A stretch of 64,000 nucleotides of DNA from Cliona cf. orientalis. Its lineage: Eukaryota > Porifera > Demospongiae > Clionaida > Clionaidae. Both the position numbers and the translations under genes were made by a program. Shown in pieces: positions 44,632-55,070 of this stretch. Position 1 is the first letter of the stretch; every line of letters starts with the position of its first letter. The stretch is from assembly GCA_963930775.1 (NCBI GenBank), contig OZ005705.1, forward strand, positions 1,612,001 through 1,676,000, read 5' to 3'. A model generated the notes under the pieces. It saw nothing but the letters and a program-made list of their open reading frames with translations, was not told the origin of the DNA and did no database searches.

Positions 44632-47600
44632 ATGAGTCTGTTTTCGTCTAAGAAGCACAGGAATCGCCAGATTCGGAAGAAGGTGGTCCACCTGGAGGAC
44701 TCTGACGGCGAGGAGAAACCAAGTAGCCAAGAAGGAGAGCAGATTAGCTCGGAGGGTGCCAGTGAGCAAGCCAGTAATGGCGGTCCAGTGACTGCTAGTA
44801 TTGCAGCCCCTAGTACTGTCAAAGAGAAAGTGGGTTACATATGAATGGTGCTTTTGTTTGAGGCGGAATTATTACTTTCTCTCTCTCTCTTTCTTTCCCT
44901 TGTGCACCCACACATCCATGTTATTATCAGACTCGGGTACCAAGTGGTAGAACGTTACTGAGCTTTGAAGATGAGCTAGAAGGAGATGTGGAAGAATTTA
45001 AAGTAAAGAAATCCAACCATTCTCGACGGATGGCAAAGCAAAAAGAGAAAACACGAAAAGATGACGATACGATCAAAGATGATACAAAATCACAATCTCG
45101 GAAGGGAAGGTTGCAACAGAAATCGTTTCATCAGCAATACACTCAGAGCAATGATGAAGACGAACAACAGGAACCTTTATTCTCCCTAGCACACAGACTG
45201 AAAGATGGCCACATACCTGATGCTCACATGATCCATGCGGCCAGAAAGAAACGTGAAATAGCAAGACAGCTAGGCACGGCTGGGGACTCGGATCAAAACG
45301 TAATGCTCTTGAATAGTGCAAGGAGCAGTAAGAGGACTGACACTGCGAAGGGGAAGTCTCGATTAATTAGAGAGGATGAGAACGACAAGAGTGATGAGGG
45401 TTCTGAGGAGGGAGAAGACGAGGGGCCCGCCATGATGTTCGGAAAGAAGACAGAGGTATCCCGCCAAATGCAGGTGATCTCGGCTATGGAGAATGCTGAG
45501 AGTGGATCAGACGAAGAGCGCTTCATCGAAGAACAAATCAACAAAGGAGTGAAGTCCAGCATCCCAGTTGATGACCCAACCTCTTCCTCCTCCCAGCAGC
45601 AACCACATGTGACCATGCTTCCTAGCATCGACCAGTCCTTCCTCTTTGGGTCCTCTGCTTATCCAGGCCCTCCTGATCCCGGTGCTGCGCAATACAACCC
45701 CTATGGTGCTGTTCCGGGGGGCTATCCAGGTTACCAGCAACAGCAACAGTCTCAGGCGCCACCTCACCAAGAGCTACAGCCAGTTGTCCCCAGTTCCGTT
45801 GTGGCAGAAAGTGGTGCTACTCGAGGTGGAGGAGGAGGAGGGGGAGCGTCTCAAAGAATGAGCCGTTGGAAGATTCCTGATAAATTGGTTCCAATTACCG
45901 TGGACTCGCTGAAGACGCGGCTGCAGAAGAGACTCGATGAGCTGAAGGAGACCCACCACAGCCACACCCAGAGACTGGAGCGGCTGGAATCAGACATGGA
46001 GACTGCAGAGAAGGAGGTGGTTGAGGTAGAAGAACGGAGTGAATCAAATTCCGTGGATTACCAATTTTACCAGCAAATGAGGGGCTACATTCGAGACCTC
46101 CTCTCTTGCCTCACAGAAAAGGTATAAGTGATAAATATACTGATCCTTTACTCAGAGATTTCACTATAATATCGTGGATTGTGTTTTTGTGATTCCGTAG
46201 ATCCCCAACATCGAAAAGCTTGAAAAATCTGTCCACAATGTCCTAAAGCAACGAGCGGATCTCTTGATCGAGAGGAGACGGCAAGATGTGAAGGACGAGG
46301 CAGAAGAGTGCACTAATCCCGGGGGTGGGGTCAAAGGTCAAGAAGCGGACCAGGCGAGGCAACTTCGTGCCGTGGAGAGGGAGGGGAGGAGGAGGAGGAG
46401 GAGAGAGAAGAGGGGGATAGGGGGACCAACTCACTACGAGGGACAATCCTCTGACGATGAGCTACTAAAGACAAACAGTGACAAGTTCTCTGCAGAAATT
46501 GGTAAGAATTATACATGTACTTACACCCCTTTACTATATAGACCCTTTTTGCGTGTGTGTGGGAGTAGGTAAAGGTCGTCAGATAAAAACCCGGGAATGG
46601 CTACAAAAGTGGGCCTGACCAATTTATACTGATTGTTGTTGACGATAACTGGCAGTTATTGTACCCACTTCAATTTATTGAACACTGAAATGCCAGAAAG
46701 GGGCTGTTTGGCAAATACACAACTATAATGTTATGATAATGGCTCATACTTCGAATTGGGACAAACATTTCACAAAATTCAATTTTATACTTTATGCAAT
46801 GTGAGGTGTGAAGGATAGATTCTCTTAGATGACTTATCAAGTTGAGAGTCATCAACTTAATTATAGGGGCTATAGAGGTGGGTCCACATGCCCTCCAATT
46901 GCAGAATCATGATCAAGGTTAATTCAAAAGGTTTAGCACCTTAACAGGATTTTATCCAGATTGAGGGGACCTCCCCTAATCTAAACACCCTAGCTTTTCC
47001 CCTAAACATTAAATTACAGCAGTACACAAATTAAATTAGTACCAATTTAGCAACAAGATATTTAATTTATGTATACGTATCAAAGAAGCAAAGCTATAAA
47101 TCCTATATCATTGATATTATCGCTTTCACTCAGAATATTTACATGCGTTAATTAAGTTAAAACACAATCAATCCTAGTCCTGTAAGTAATCAGTCTGAAT
47201 AGTCATCAGAAAATTGATCTAAATCAGCTGCTGCTTGAGTTATGTAGCGATCGTAAATTTCTTCAACATCTTGTTGAGAGAACAGCCCTTCATTCCTCTC
47301 CCTGTACTTGTACCTCCTGGCCGCTGCTAAGAATAAGACCAGGCCAATCAACCCGGCTACACAGGTGAAGAGAAGGTAGACAAAGCCACGGTTAGTGACT
47401 GGAGGGTTCTCTAACATCTCTCCACTGGCCCATGGATGCTTGAGGGATAGCGGGATGATGGCGATAGAATTGAGGAACTGAAAGAGACCTCTTATGGCAA
47501 AGAAGACTCCAACAAGAAGACCCTTCATGGACTGAGGGCTCTGAGCTGAAATGAATTCAAGGACTGTTATGATGACCAATAGAGGACCAGTCTGTAGGAA

Positions 47601-50600
47601 CAAGCTAGGGACAACAAGCACAGCCCAGTGCATATCAAGGGAGAAATATGAGAGTGTTCCATTGAAATTATTACTTGAAGTCACTTGAAACATGCACTGA
47701 GTGTAGTTGACAGCTCTATTAATGTTCAAAGCATGTCCAGTAACATCAATGATAAGCATACTAGTGACTCCCAAGAGGCAGACTACTATTCCAATTCCTA
47801 GCCGAGTGAATGTCCTTGGCATTCTGTTGTGGAACCAGCTGAAGACTATCCAAACATACATTGGAAACCAAACAAAATTTGAAAACACTGCCATCATGGC
47901 TCCATTACTTGTGAAAATTTCCCATATATGCTTGCTTTCACAGAAATGGAACTTTTTCGATAAATTATAATGATGAAGGGTATGTACGCTGAATAATGGG
48001 AAGATAAAGTACGATGCAGGCACTTCTAACATAAAAACTGGTCCAATAGCAAACAGAATGGATAGGATTCTCAGGAATGTTTTCACATTTTCTACTTTCT
48101 CTGTTGGGAATGGTCCACCAAATCGCTCCTTAGCAAAGTCAAGCCTGGAAGGAATGTACTTGTCACAAAAGGTGAAGGCACTTCGTCGAAGAGGGTAGTT
48201 GTGCTTTCTTGCATAATTTAACACTTTGCAGACAGTCTTGTAGGGATTGTGACGCCCAGTGTTTGTACTAAACCAGTGATACTTACAGCAGCTAACTAGG
48301 AGCAAAGTGAACAAAATTATTAGCAGACTAAACATGGTAGTGGATTCAAATATGGTGTCCTCCCTTCCCGTATTGGAAGCTTTCCAGTAACTACACCAGG
48401 TCATCAAATTTAAGACAGCTACCACTACTGCTCCAAGGTGAAATGACCATGTGGCATAATGAATATAAAGACTTAGATGGTGGCTTTGTGCCTCAAAAAG
48501 CTGATCCAATCCAAGTTGGATATAATTTGCCTGATATCCTGTCAATCCGATAACAAAGAGGAGCAATGATATGAGGAATAACAGCATCATCAAAATACCA
48601 GGAAAACTATTAATGAGCGAAGACAAACTTTCGTGCCCTAGCAAGCTGTGGTTGCCAATGGGTGGATACAAGATAACAATCAACTCTATAATGCATGATA
48701 CAATCACACTGCAGATTAGAAGGCCAAAGCTTATGACGACTGTCCTCAATCGTCCACAACAAACATCAGCAATGAATCCACTTAAAGGGTAGAACATCAT
48801 GATGATAGCCAGTGTGGCATATGTTACTGAATCAAAAATTGATATGCTGACTCCTGGTCGTATATTGGAATATGTCATTGCCGCTGCAGCGAGTAAGAGA
48901 ATATTGTATAGCATACCAACAGTAGCAGTCCAGATGATGATGAGAATGGCTGCCTTGGATGGCACACACAGCAACTTACAAAGACGCATCATTCTGTGGT
49001 TTTGCTTGCGTTGTTATTCACACTGTACTACGACTAGTATTGTATCTGTACTGGTGCCATGTGCATGGACATGGCTCCTGATGCGTAGACCCGTGTATAG
49101 TTTATTCTGTAGTTATTAGTTTGAGAATTATGCTTATATAGAGGAGGTTGGATATGACGCACATTTATGCTATAGTCACATGACCTTGGTATGCAATTAT
49201 GCTGTCACGCGTTCAAAAGAATGCCATTTGCGAGTGTAACTTGTAGATAAAATGTTTGCTTTTGTAAACTATGCCCAAATCTGAAACTGAAACGGAGAAT
49301 GTTATAACAGCGTAAGAAGCTGACTGCAATCGACAAACACTGTTTTGATGTTGCCATTCTGAGGAACAAGTTTTCTTAATTTGCAGGAAGTATGTGGGGT
49401 GGACGAGTGGGGGGATTATTGATCGCTTGGGTAGTGTTTTTTTACCAAAGCTATGTAAGTTTCTTTTCACTGTGTGTGTTTGCTTTCAGTGTCTAACATC
49501 AACATTTAAGTGGAGAATGTTGCCACTGGCTGATTATGATAATATTATTATTCTGTATAATCTATGTAGCATGAATATATTATTTTAGTAATCTTATTGA
49601 CACATGATTGGATGATTTGTGAGCATAATAATACTGTTGCAGCACTAGCATATTGCATTGGGTAATGATGGTATTATAGGTGCAATTGGTATGTATATGT
49701 ATCATAATAGTACCCATTACTTGCATACATTTATTGTCTTCCAGACAAAGTCATGGATCAGAGTAAGGAGGTATTCTCTGATGTGGTCGATGATTTCTCC
49801 AAGCTCTCTTCGATCAAGGAGCACTTTGAAGGATGGAAGTTCAACTTCTCCTCCTCCTATGAGCAAGCGTACATCTCCCTCTGTGTCCCAAAGGTCTTTG
49901 CTCCTTTTGTCCGTCTCCAGCTTCTTCACTGGAATCCCCTTGACCAGGACAGCTCCGAACAGCTCGAGGACATGCTCTGGTTTCAGGTGCTAATGTTTTT
50001 TGGATTTAGCGAAGGCCGGGAGGTTGATCCTGAAGACGACGATCTACAGCTCATACCTAACCTAGTTGATCTGGTTGTTATTCCAAAACTGACAGGTAGA
50101 TTATCAAACTTGAACTTGAGTAGATTATTTTAGTACTAAGCTTTTAGATTCAGGTATTAAGCGCTGTAGTACTACATCACTGGAGCTATACATATGATAT
50201 AAATGTGAGCTATAACATTTATAAGATTTTCTCTCCTCTTTTTCCCTGTCCAGCACTTGTGCAGTGTGCTTGGGACCCTCTCTCCAGTTCACAGACGCTC
50301 AGGATTGTCTCGCTAATGAAGGTGCTCATGCAGGATTTCCCCACTGTCAGTACGGAGCATAAGAACACACAGGCCCTGCTCAAGGCAGCTGTGGTGAAGC
50401 TACAACAGGCGATGGACAATGACATCTTCATACCACTCATTGCTACAAAGTAAGGGATGTTCTTTCCACTGTGTGTGCTGTAGTATATCACCAGTTCTCC
50501 TGACGACCTTTACCTACTACTATATGCTTAGTGTAGTAGACTAAGGGCTAGCTATATGGGGATACCGGTCCTATATCAATATGCCATCAATGCTGATTTT

Positions 50601-50647
50601 TAACCCTCGGCGCATGCGCCGTAGGGTTACGGTAGTCGTTCTGTGTA

Positions 50648-50680
<33 letters not shown>

Positions 50681-53338
50681 TACCACGCTAGCTGCTACAT
50701 ACCTCGTTTGCGAGCCCATTTTTCGGTGTTGCAAGGTTCCTTATGACGTTCCAAATGTATGATTTGTGTGGATTTCGCCGAAAACGCTTCGTTCGCCAGT
50801 TTTGGCATTATTTGCTGATTCCAAGCTTCTTGGCTTCTCCAGGCTACCGCTGGTATGCCTCTACATATAAATAGAACATTGTGTGTCATGCGCTATATAC
50901 GGTAAGTTTATAATTATTACTATGCTAATCCTCAGTGCATGCGCAGTAGGATAATTGTTGATGCTGCGCTGGTCACCGCCGCCTTCTTCCGCTCGCTGGC
51001 GAACTTCGACGGATGAAGCCGACGACAGTGGTTTCCTTTCAACTCAAAGGGTATGTACGGTTAGCTATACTTGTAGATCCAACAAGATGACTAGCCTAGC
51101 TCATTACTGAATGTAGTACTGTGGCAGCAGCTCAGTACGTGGGCATAACAGTCACTTGCTTGCATATTATGGTCATCGTCCTCAAGGACTCCTGGAGGCT
51201 GGAAGCTGACTTGATGCATGTAGGTACTGCCACGAGACTAGTGTGGAATTCGATACAACACATCAAAGTTGTTGCTGCTGTGAGCCATTAAACCTTGAAC
51301 AACACATTAGCCTCACCCCCATGCAGCCCTCATGCAGTTGGTTCTTTACCCTTTTCTACGTGCAACATTGAAACTGGGCAAAGGGAAGCTACTATAACAT
51401 TAAATTTTATTGTCATCGCCTGCTTGTGCAGCTAATGCCATGCAACGCGCCGAGGGTTTTGTGCTCTAGAGAGCTCTAGTTTATTAAGCAGGGCAGGGCC
51501 AAAGCTTTGATATGGTGTCAGGCTCCACCCTCTCAATATCCTGTACCTGAGGATACTAATCCTTTATACACTGTATCACATGTGCAAGAGCCTAATACAA
51601 GATTGCACACTTTAATTTAAGGCACTCCGCTAATTTTATTCCATCAGACAATTAGAGAACAGTTCATCTCCAAGGTATCTTTTCTACCAGCGACAGTTCT
51701 GGAGTTGTGTAAAACTGCTTGGCAACATTACTCAGTGGGCGGGGCTTATTTCCCCAGAGATCCTCCAGGAGCTAGTGTTGGATGGTCTACTGAACAGGTT
51801 AACTTAAAAAGACGTAATAGTACAGTACGTTGGTACATGTAACTAACTTCGGCCATCAATCCGATGTTCCATGACTCTGTCACATGTCATGGTGCTATTT
51901 CAAATGGCCTACAGTGTGATCCCTAATCACTTGTGTTGGCACAGTCAAAACCTTCTGCTTCTGTGTCAATAATTCCTCTTAGGGTACACTATACCACAAC
52001 TACATGTACCTGCTTCATCCTCATCACATCCATATCCTCCGCTAATTGATAGTGATCCATGTTGGAGCTGAGGCCTTTTGGGGGGGGGGGGGGGGGGGAG
52101 GGGGGGTATCATTATACCAAGTACCTTAGTCATCCCTGTGTAATGTCCTTCACTGGTGCTTTTTTGTACACAGATATCTAATGCTATCACTTCAGAATTC
52201 ACCAATATCTCATCTCTCAGTCAACAAAGCCCAGGCAGTAAGTTACTGTAATGAGATCCTTCACCTTGCCCCCAAGCTCAGGCTACCTTAAACGATCATC
52301 TATGACATAAAGAGAGAGAAGGACTGCTTTGTCTATCCTGTATGGCCTGCAGGCCCACTCCACATTAAATTTTGATGCTTTTCTACCGTAAACTCTGGTT
52401 ACTAAGCGCACCCCGCTATGAAGCGCATGCTCTCTTCTCGTCACAAACTATTGTTTATTAAGCACATGTGCTTAATAGGCGTGGCGTTCTATGAACCTGA
52501 CCTTGACCGGCTGGAAAGTATGTGGAGTCAGGATATCTTTGGAAAAATGATGACCACGAATAACGCTGTCATGCAAGAAGATCGAGTTTCAAACAAATCA
52601 CCAGCACTCGCCATCTTGAGCGGCAGCTGTAAAAGCTAAAGTGTTCGATTGATCAAGCCAGGCTTCGCATCCATCACGTGTGTACCCAAACATTTGTGGG
52701 CGTGGTTATGTGCCATATTAACGCATATCCTTTATTAAGTACATACTGTCGTTCTGTTTTACCACTATAAGCGCATGCACTTATTAACCAGAGTATACGG
52801 TATTGAAACACTACTGAGGGAGGGGGGAAGCAGCGCGGTGCTACAGTTTGTCACAGTTAATTGTATGAATATTGTATTTTTTCCTCGTAGATCATCTCCC
52901 TGATTCCCACGTCTTGGTACAAGGACGGTAGCGTGGTGACCCGTCCCCTGCAGGGATTGGTCAGGTTCCTGGTTCACCTGGCCGAGCAGCTACACAGAGC
53001 GTCCATCACCCAGCCCGACGTAGAGAGAAAAAACACAAGGTCAGTCAATCATGAATCTTGTGGACCACATGAAGGTGTATTATGCAAAAGCTCTCTTAGG
53101 CAATACAGTGGCCCTTGGCTGTAGCTCCCTCACTCTCCCTCACTCTCCCTCAATGCTACGCTATCATGCATGAATTACTTTTATGTCAATCAAAGCTTTG
53201 CTTGCTTTAATTATATCCCTACTACCTTACAGGTCTTCAGTTCAGCGCATTGCCAAGCTGTTGGTGAGGGTGGGTGCTAAGTCAGAAGCTAAGAGCATGG
53301 CAAAAGAACACAATCTAACAGAAATTCTAAATCATTGA
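44632..53338 (+). CDS. PAXBP1: PAX3/7-binding protein 1 homolog (GCFC-domain splicing factor)
   Basis: PAXBP1/GCFC1 is a nuclear GCFC-domain protein related to TFIP11 and linked to spliceosome disassembly and, in vertebrates, to PAX7-dependent H3K4 methylation. Nine exons close in frame to 901 residues (human 917): 44632-44829, 44931-46121, 46201-46501, 49745-50095, 50254-50449, 51648-51797, 52174-52237, 52891-53039, 53233-53338. Conserved segments: GRTLLSFEDELEGDVEEFKV, IPDAHMIHAARKKREIARQL, LIREDENDKSDE, RRQDVKDEAEEC, the GCFC domain SIKEHFEGWKFNFSSSYEQA, RLQLLHWNPL, CAWDPLSSSQTLRIV, YLFYQRQFWSCVKLLGN, and VHLAEQLHRASI. A coiled coil lies near residues 360-400. Intron 3 is unusually long (3.24 kb) because it houses an antisense transporter gene; introns 5 and 7 hold TIR elements. 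Confidence 0.95.
44880..44900 (+). repeat. CT microsatellite before PAXBP1 exon 2
   Basis: (CT)n plus CTTTCCC about 30-50 bases upstream of the TTATCAG acceptor. Confidence 0.8.
47190..48992 (-). CDS. POT/PTR-like membrane transporter, copy 1, intact and nested in PAXBP1 intron 3
   Basis: Single-exon, 600 residues, about twelve hydrophobic segments, so a multi-pass membrane carrier. Resemblance to the proton-dependent oligopeptide transporter family (SLC15/POT) comes from the TM2-3 region PLSGFIADVCCGRLRTV, the central FGGPFPTEKVENVKTFLRIL linker, SWFHNRMPRTFTRLGIGIVV and LEFISAQSPQSMKGLLVGVF, which matches the POT E-(F/L)-xSAQAPxxMKG-type signature. The TM1 ExxER proton-coupling motif is absent (the segment reads AILIIIWTATVGMLYN), so transport mode is uncertain. 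It lies wholly inside intron 3 of PAXBP1 on the other strand and has no introns, unlike almost all neighbours. Two related copies lie downstream. Confidence 0.85.
   Translation of the reverse strand: MMRLCKLLCVPSKAAILIIIWTATVGMLYNILLLAAAAMTYSNIRPGVSISIFDSVTYATLAIIMMFYPLSGFIADVCCGRLRTVVISFGLLICSVIVSCIIELIVILYPPIGNHSLLGHESLSSLINSFPGILMMLLFLISLLLFVIGLTGYQANYIQLGLDQLFEAQSHHLSLYIHYATWSFHLGAVVVAVLNLMTWCSYWKASNTGREDTIFESTTMFSLLIILFTLLLVSCCKYHWFSTNTGRHNPYKTVCKVLNYARKHNYPLRRSAFTFCDKYIPSRLDFAKERFGGPFPTEKVENVKTFLRILSILFAIGPVFMLEVPASYFIFPLFSVHTLHHYNLSKKFHFCESKHIWEIFTSNGAMMAVFSNFVWFPMYVWIVFSWFHNRMPRTFTRLGIGIVVCLLGVTSMLIIDVTGHALNINRAVNYTQCMFQVTSSNNFNGTLSYFSLDMHWAVLVVPSLFLQTGPLLVIITVLEFISAQSPQSMKGLLVGVFFAIRGLFQFLNSIAIIPLSLKHPWASGEMLENPPVTNRGFVYLLFTCVAGLIGLVLFLAAARRYKYRERNEGLFSQQDVEEIYDRYITQAAADLDQFSDDYSD
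50602..51458. mobile_element. TIR element in PAXBP1 intron 5
   Basis: About 857 bases bounded by AACCCTCGGCGC (50602-50613) and its exact inverse GCGCCGAGGGTT (51447-51458). The left end continues as the palindrome GGCGCATGCGCC, followed by a CTGT tetranucleotide array (50,648-50,680); another GCATGCGCAGTAGGA lies at about 50,937-50,953. No transposase frame; presumably non-autonomous. Same architecture as the element at 32,171-32,961, though the termini differ in sequence. Confidence 0.6.
52384..52802. mobile_element. TIR element in PAXBP1 intron 7
   Basis: 419 bases whose ends form a roughly 27-base imperfect inverted repeat: left TACCGTAAACTCTGGTTA then CTAAGCGCA, right TGCACTTATTAACCAGAG then TATACGGTA. 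If the outermost TA is a target duplication the termini are CCGTA...TACGG, as in Tc1/mariner-type MITEs. The internal 73-codon open frame is not recognisable. Confidence 0.7.
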
Positions 53339-53924
53339 GCACCTAAGAATTTATCGCACTCTTTTCTCTTTTGTTGCAACTTCATACAATGTAAGTGCTG
53401 TTCATGAGTCCATGCAATTTTTGATGAAATAAGCAATGATATGCACAAAAAAATAGAGGTGATTATAACTCCATTGCTGCATGCACAAATCCCTGTTGAA
53501 TCAGGGATACCACAGGATGTTACTTGTTTGGGAATTTATGCTTACAATGTGTGAAAAGAAGGAAATATTCTCTTAGATTACTTACCGAGAGCCATGGCAT
53601 GACGCACTTAATTACAGGGGCTATAGAGCAGATATCCTCCAATTGCAGAATCATAATTCAAAATATTTAGCACCTTACCAGGGTTTTTTCCAGATTGAGG
53701 GGACCTCCCCTAATTTAAACACCCTATATCTTTACCCCCTAAACATTAAATCACAGCAGACTGAGTACACAAATTAAATATAATTAGTACCAATTTAGCA
53801 ATTGGATATTCTGGTAGCTAAATGTTTACATATCAAATAAACAAAGTTATAGATCCTATATCACCGATTTCACTCAGAATAGCACTAATACACTCAATTC
53901 TAGTCTTATAAATAGAAAAAGTGA
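53339..53924. other. PAXBP1 3' flank passing into transporter copy 2 3' flank
   Basis: From about 53,560 the sequence matches the 3' flank of transporter copy 1 (TTACAGGGGCTATAGAG; CCTCCCCTAATTTAAACACC). This places the left edge of duplicated unit 2 between about 53.35 and 53.56 kb. Confidence 0.65.
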
Positions 53925-54668
53925 TCAATCTGAAGAGTAATCGGAAAATTGATCTACATCAGCCACTGCTTGGGTTATGTAGCGATCGTAAATTTCTTCA
54001 ACATCATGTTGAGAGAACAGCCCTTCATTCCTCTCCCTGTACTTGTACCTCCTGGCTGCTGCTAAGAATAAGACCAGGCCAATCAGCCCAGCTACACAGG
54101 TGAAGAGAAGGTAGACAAAGCCACAGTTAGTGACTGGAGGATTCTCTAACATCTCTCCACTGGCCCATGGATGCTTGAGGGATAGTGGGATGATGGCGAT
54201 AGAATTGAGGAACTGAAAGAGACCTCTTATGGCAAAGAAAATTCCAACAAGAAGACCCTTCATGGACTGAGGGCTCTGAGCTGAGATGAATTCAAGGACT
54301 GTTGCAATGACCAATAGAGGACCAGTCTGTAGGAACAAGCTAGGGACAACAAGCACAGCCCAGTGCATATCAAGGGGGATATATGAGAGTGTTGCATTAA
54401 AATTATTATTTGGCGTCATTTGAAACATGCACTGAGTGTGGTTGACAGCTTTGTTCATGTCCAAAGCATGTCCAGCAACATCAATGATAAGCATACTAGT
54501 GACTCCCAAGAGGCAGACTACTATTCCAATTCCTAGCCGAGTGAATGTCCTTGGCATTCTGTTGTGGAACCAGCTGAAGACTATCCAAACATACATCGGA
54601 AACCAAACAAAATTTGAAAACACTTCCATCATGGCTCCATTACTAATGAAAGCTTCCCATAAATGCTT

Positions 54669-54673
54669 GCTTT
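54669..54673. repeat. target-site duplication (left), GCTTT
   Basis: GCTTT directly left of the LTR at 54,674 is repeated at 59,382-59,386 right of the other LTR. Confidence 0.92.
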
Positions 54674-54931
54674 TGTGGTGTCGTTACCACAAAGAGGCTG
54701 CTAACTAGCTAGCTACCTAATGTACCCACAAGTGGTGAGCCTACCTAGCCTAGCTAGTACTCAGTCACAGAGAGAGGGGGAGAATAACTTTTTATTAAAA
54801 CAGAGACATGGACATACAATGAGGACTGACAACTGACAGAACTGAACCAAACAGGAAATACAAGAGATTAAATACTAACACAAATTAGGGGGTGTGTGTG
54901 TCAACCACACATCCTGTGTAACTCTACCACA
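54674..54931. repeat. 3' LTR
   Basis: 258 bases with TG...CA ends; matches the other LTR at every base I compared. It contains TTTTTATTAAAA, a possible polyadenylation/TATA-like region. Confidence 0.93.
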
Positions 54932-54944
54932 TTCCTCCCTCCTT
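54932..54944 (-). other. polypurine tract
   Basis: AAGGAGGGAGGAA on the element's sense strand, directly next to the 3' LTR; the plus-strand primer of reverse transcription in this family. Confidence 0.8.
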
Positions 54945-55070
54945 AATGAGGAAGCTCACAAAAATGAAATAACTAGAATAAGGGTGCATACAGCAAGTGT
55001 GTTTGCACAAATCAGAAAAGTGTAAAGTGAAGTGTGATGTGCACAAATCAATAAGAGAATATGATACAAG

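Noticed and set aside
50640-50690. CRISPR-like array from the regularly spaced CTGT repeats
   Set aside because: Simple tetranucleotide microsatellite in an animal intron; no spacers.
52418-52639. 73-codon open frame in PAXBP1 intron 7
   Set aside because: Lies wholly within the TIR element and has no recognisable domain.
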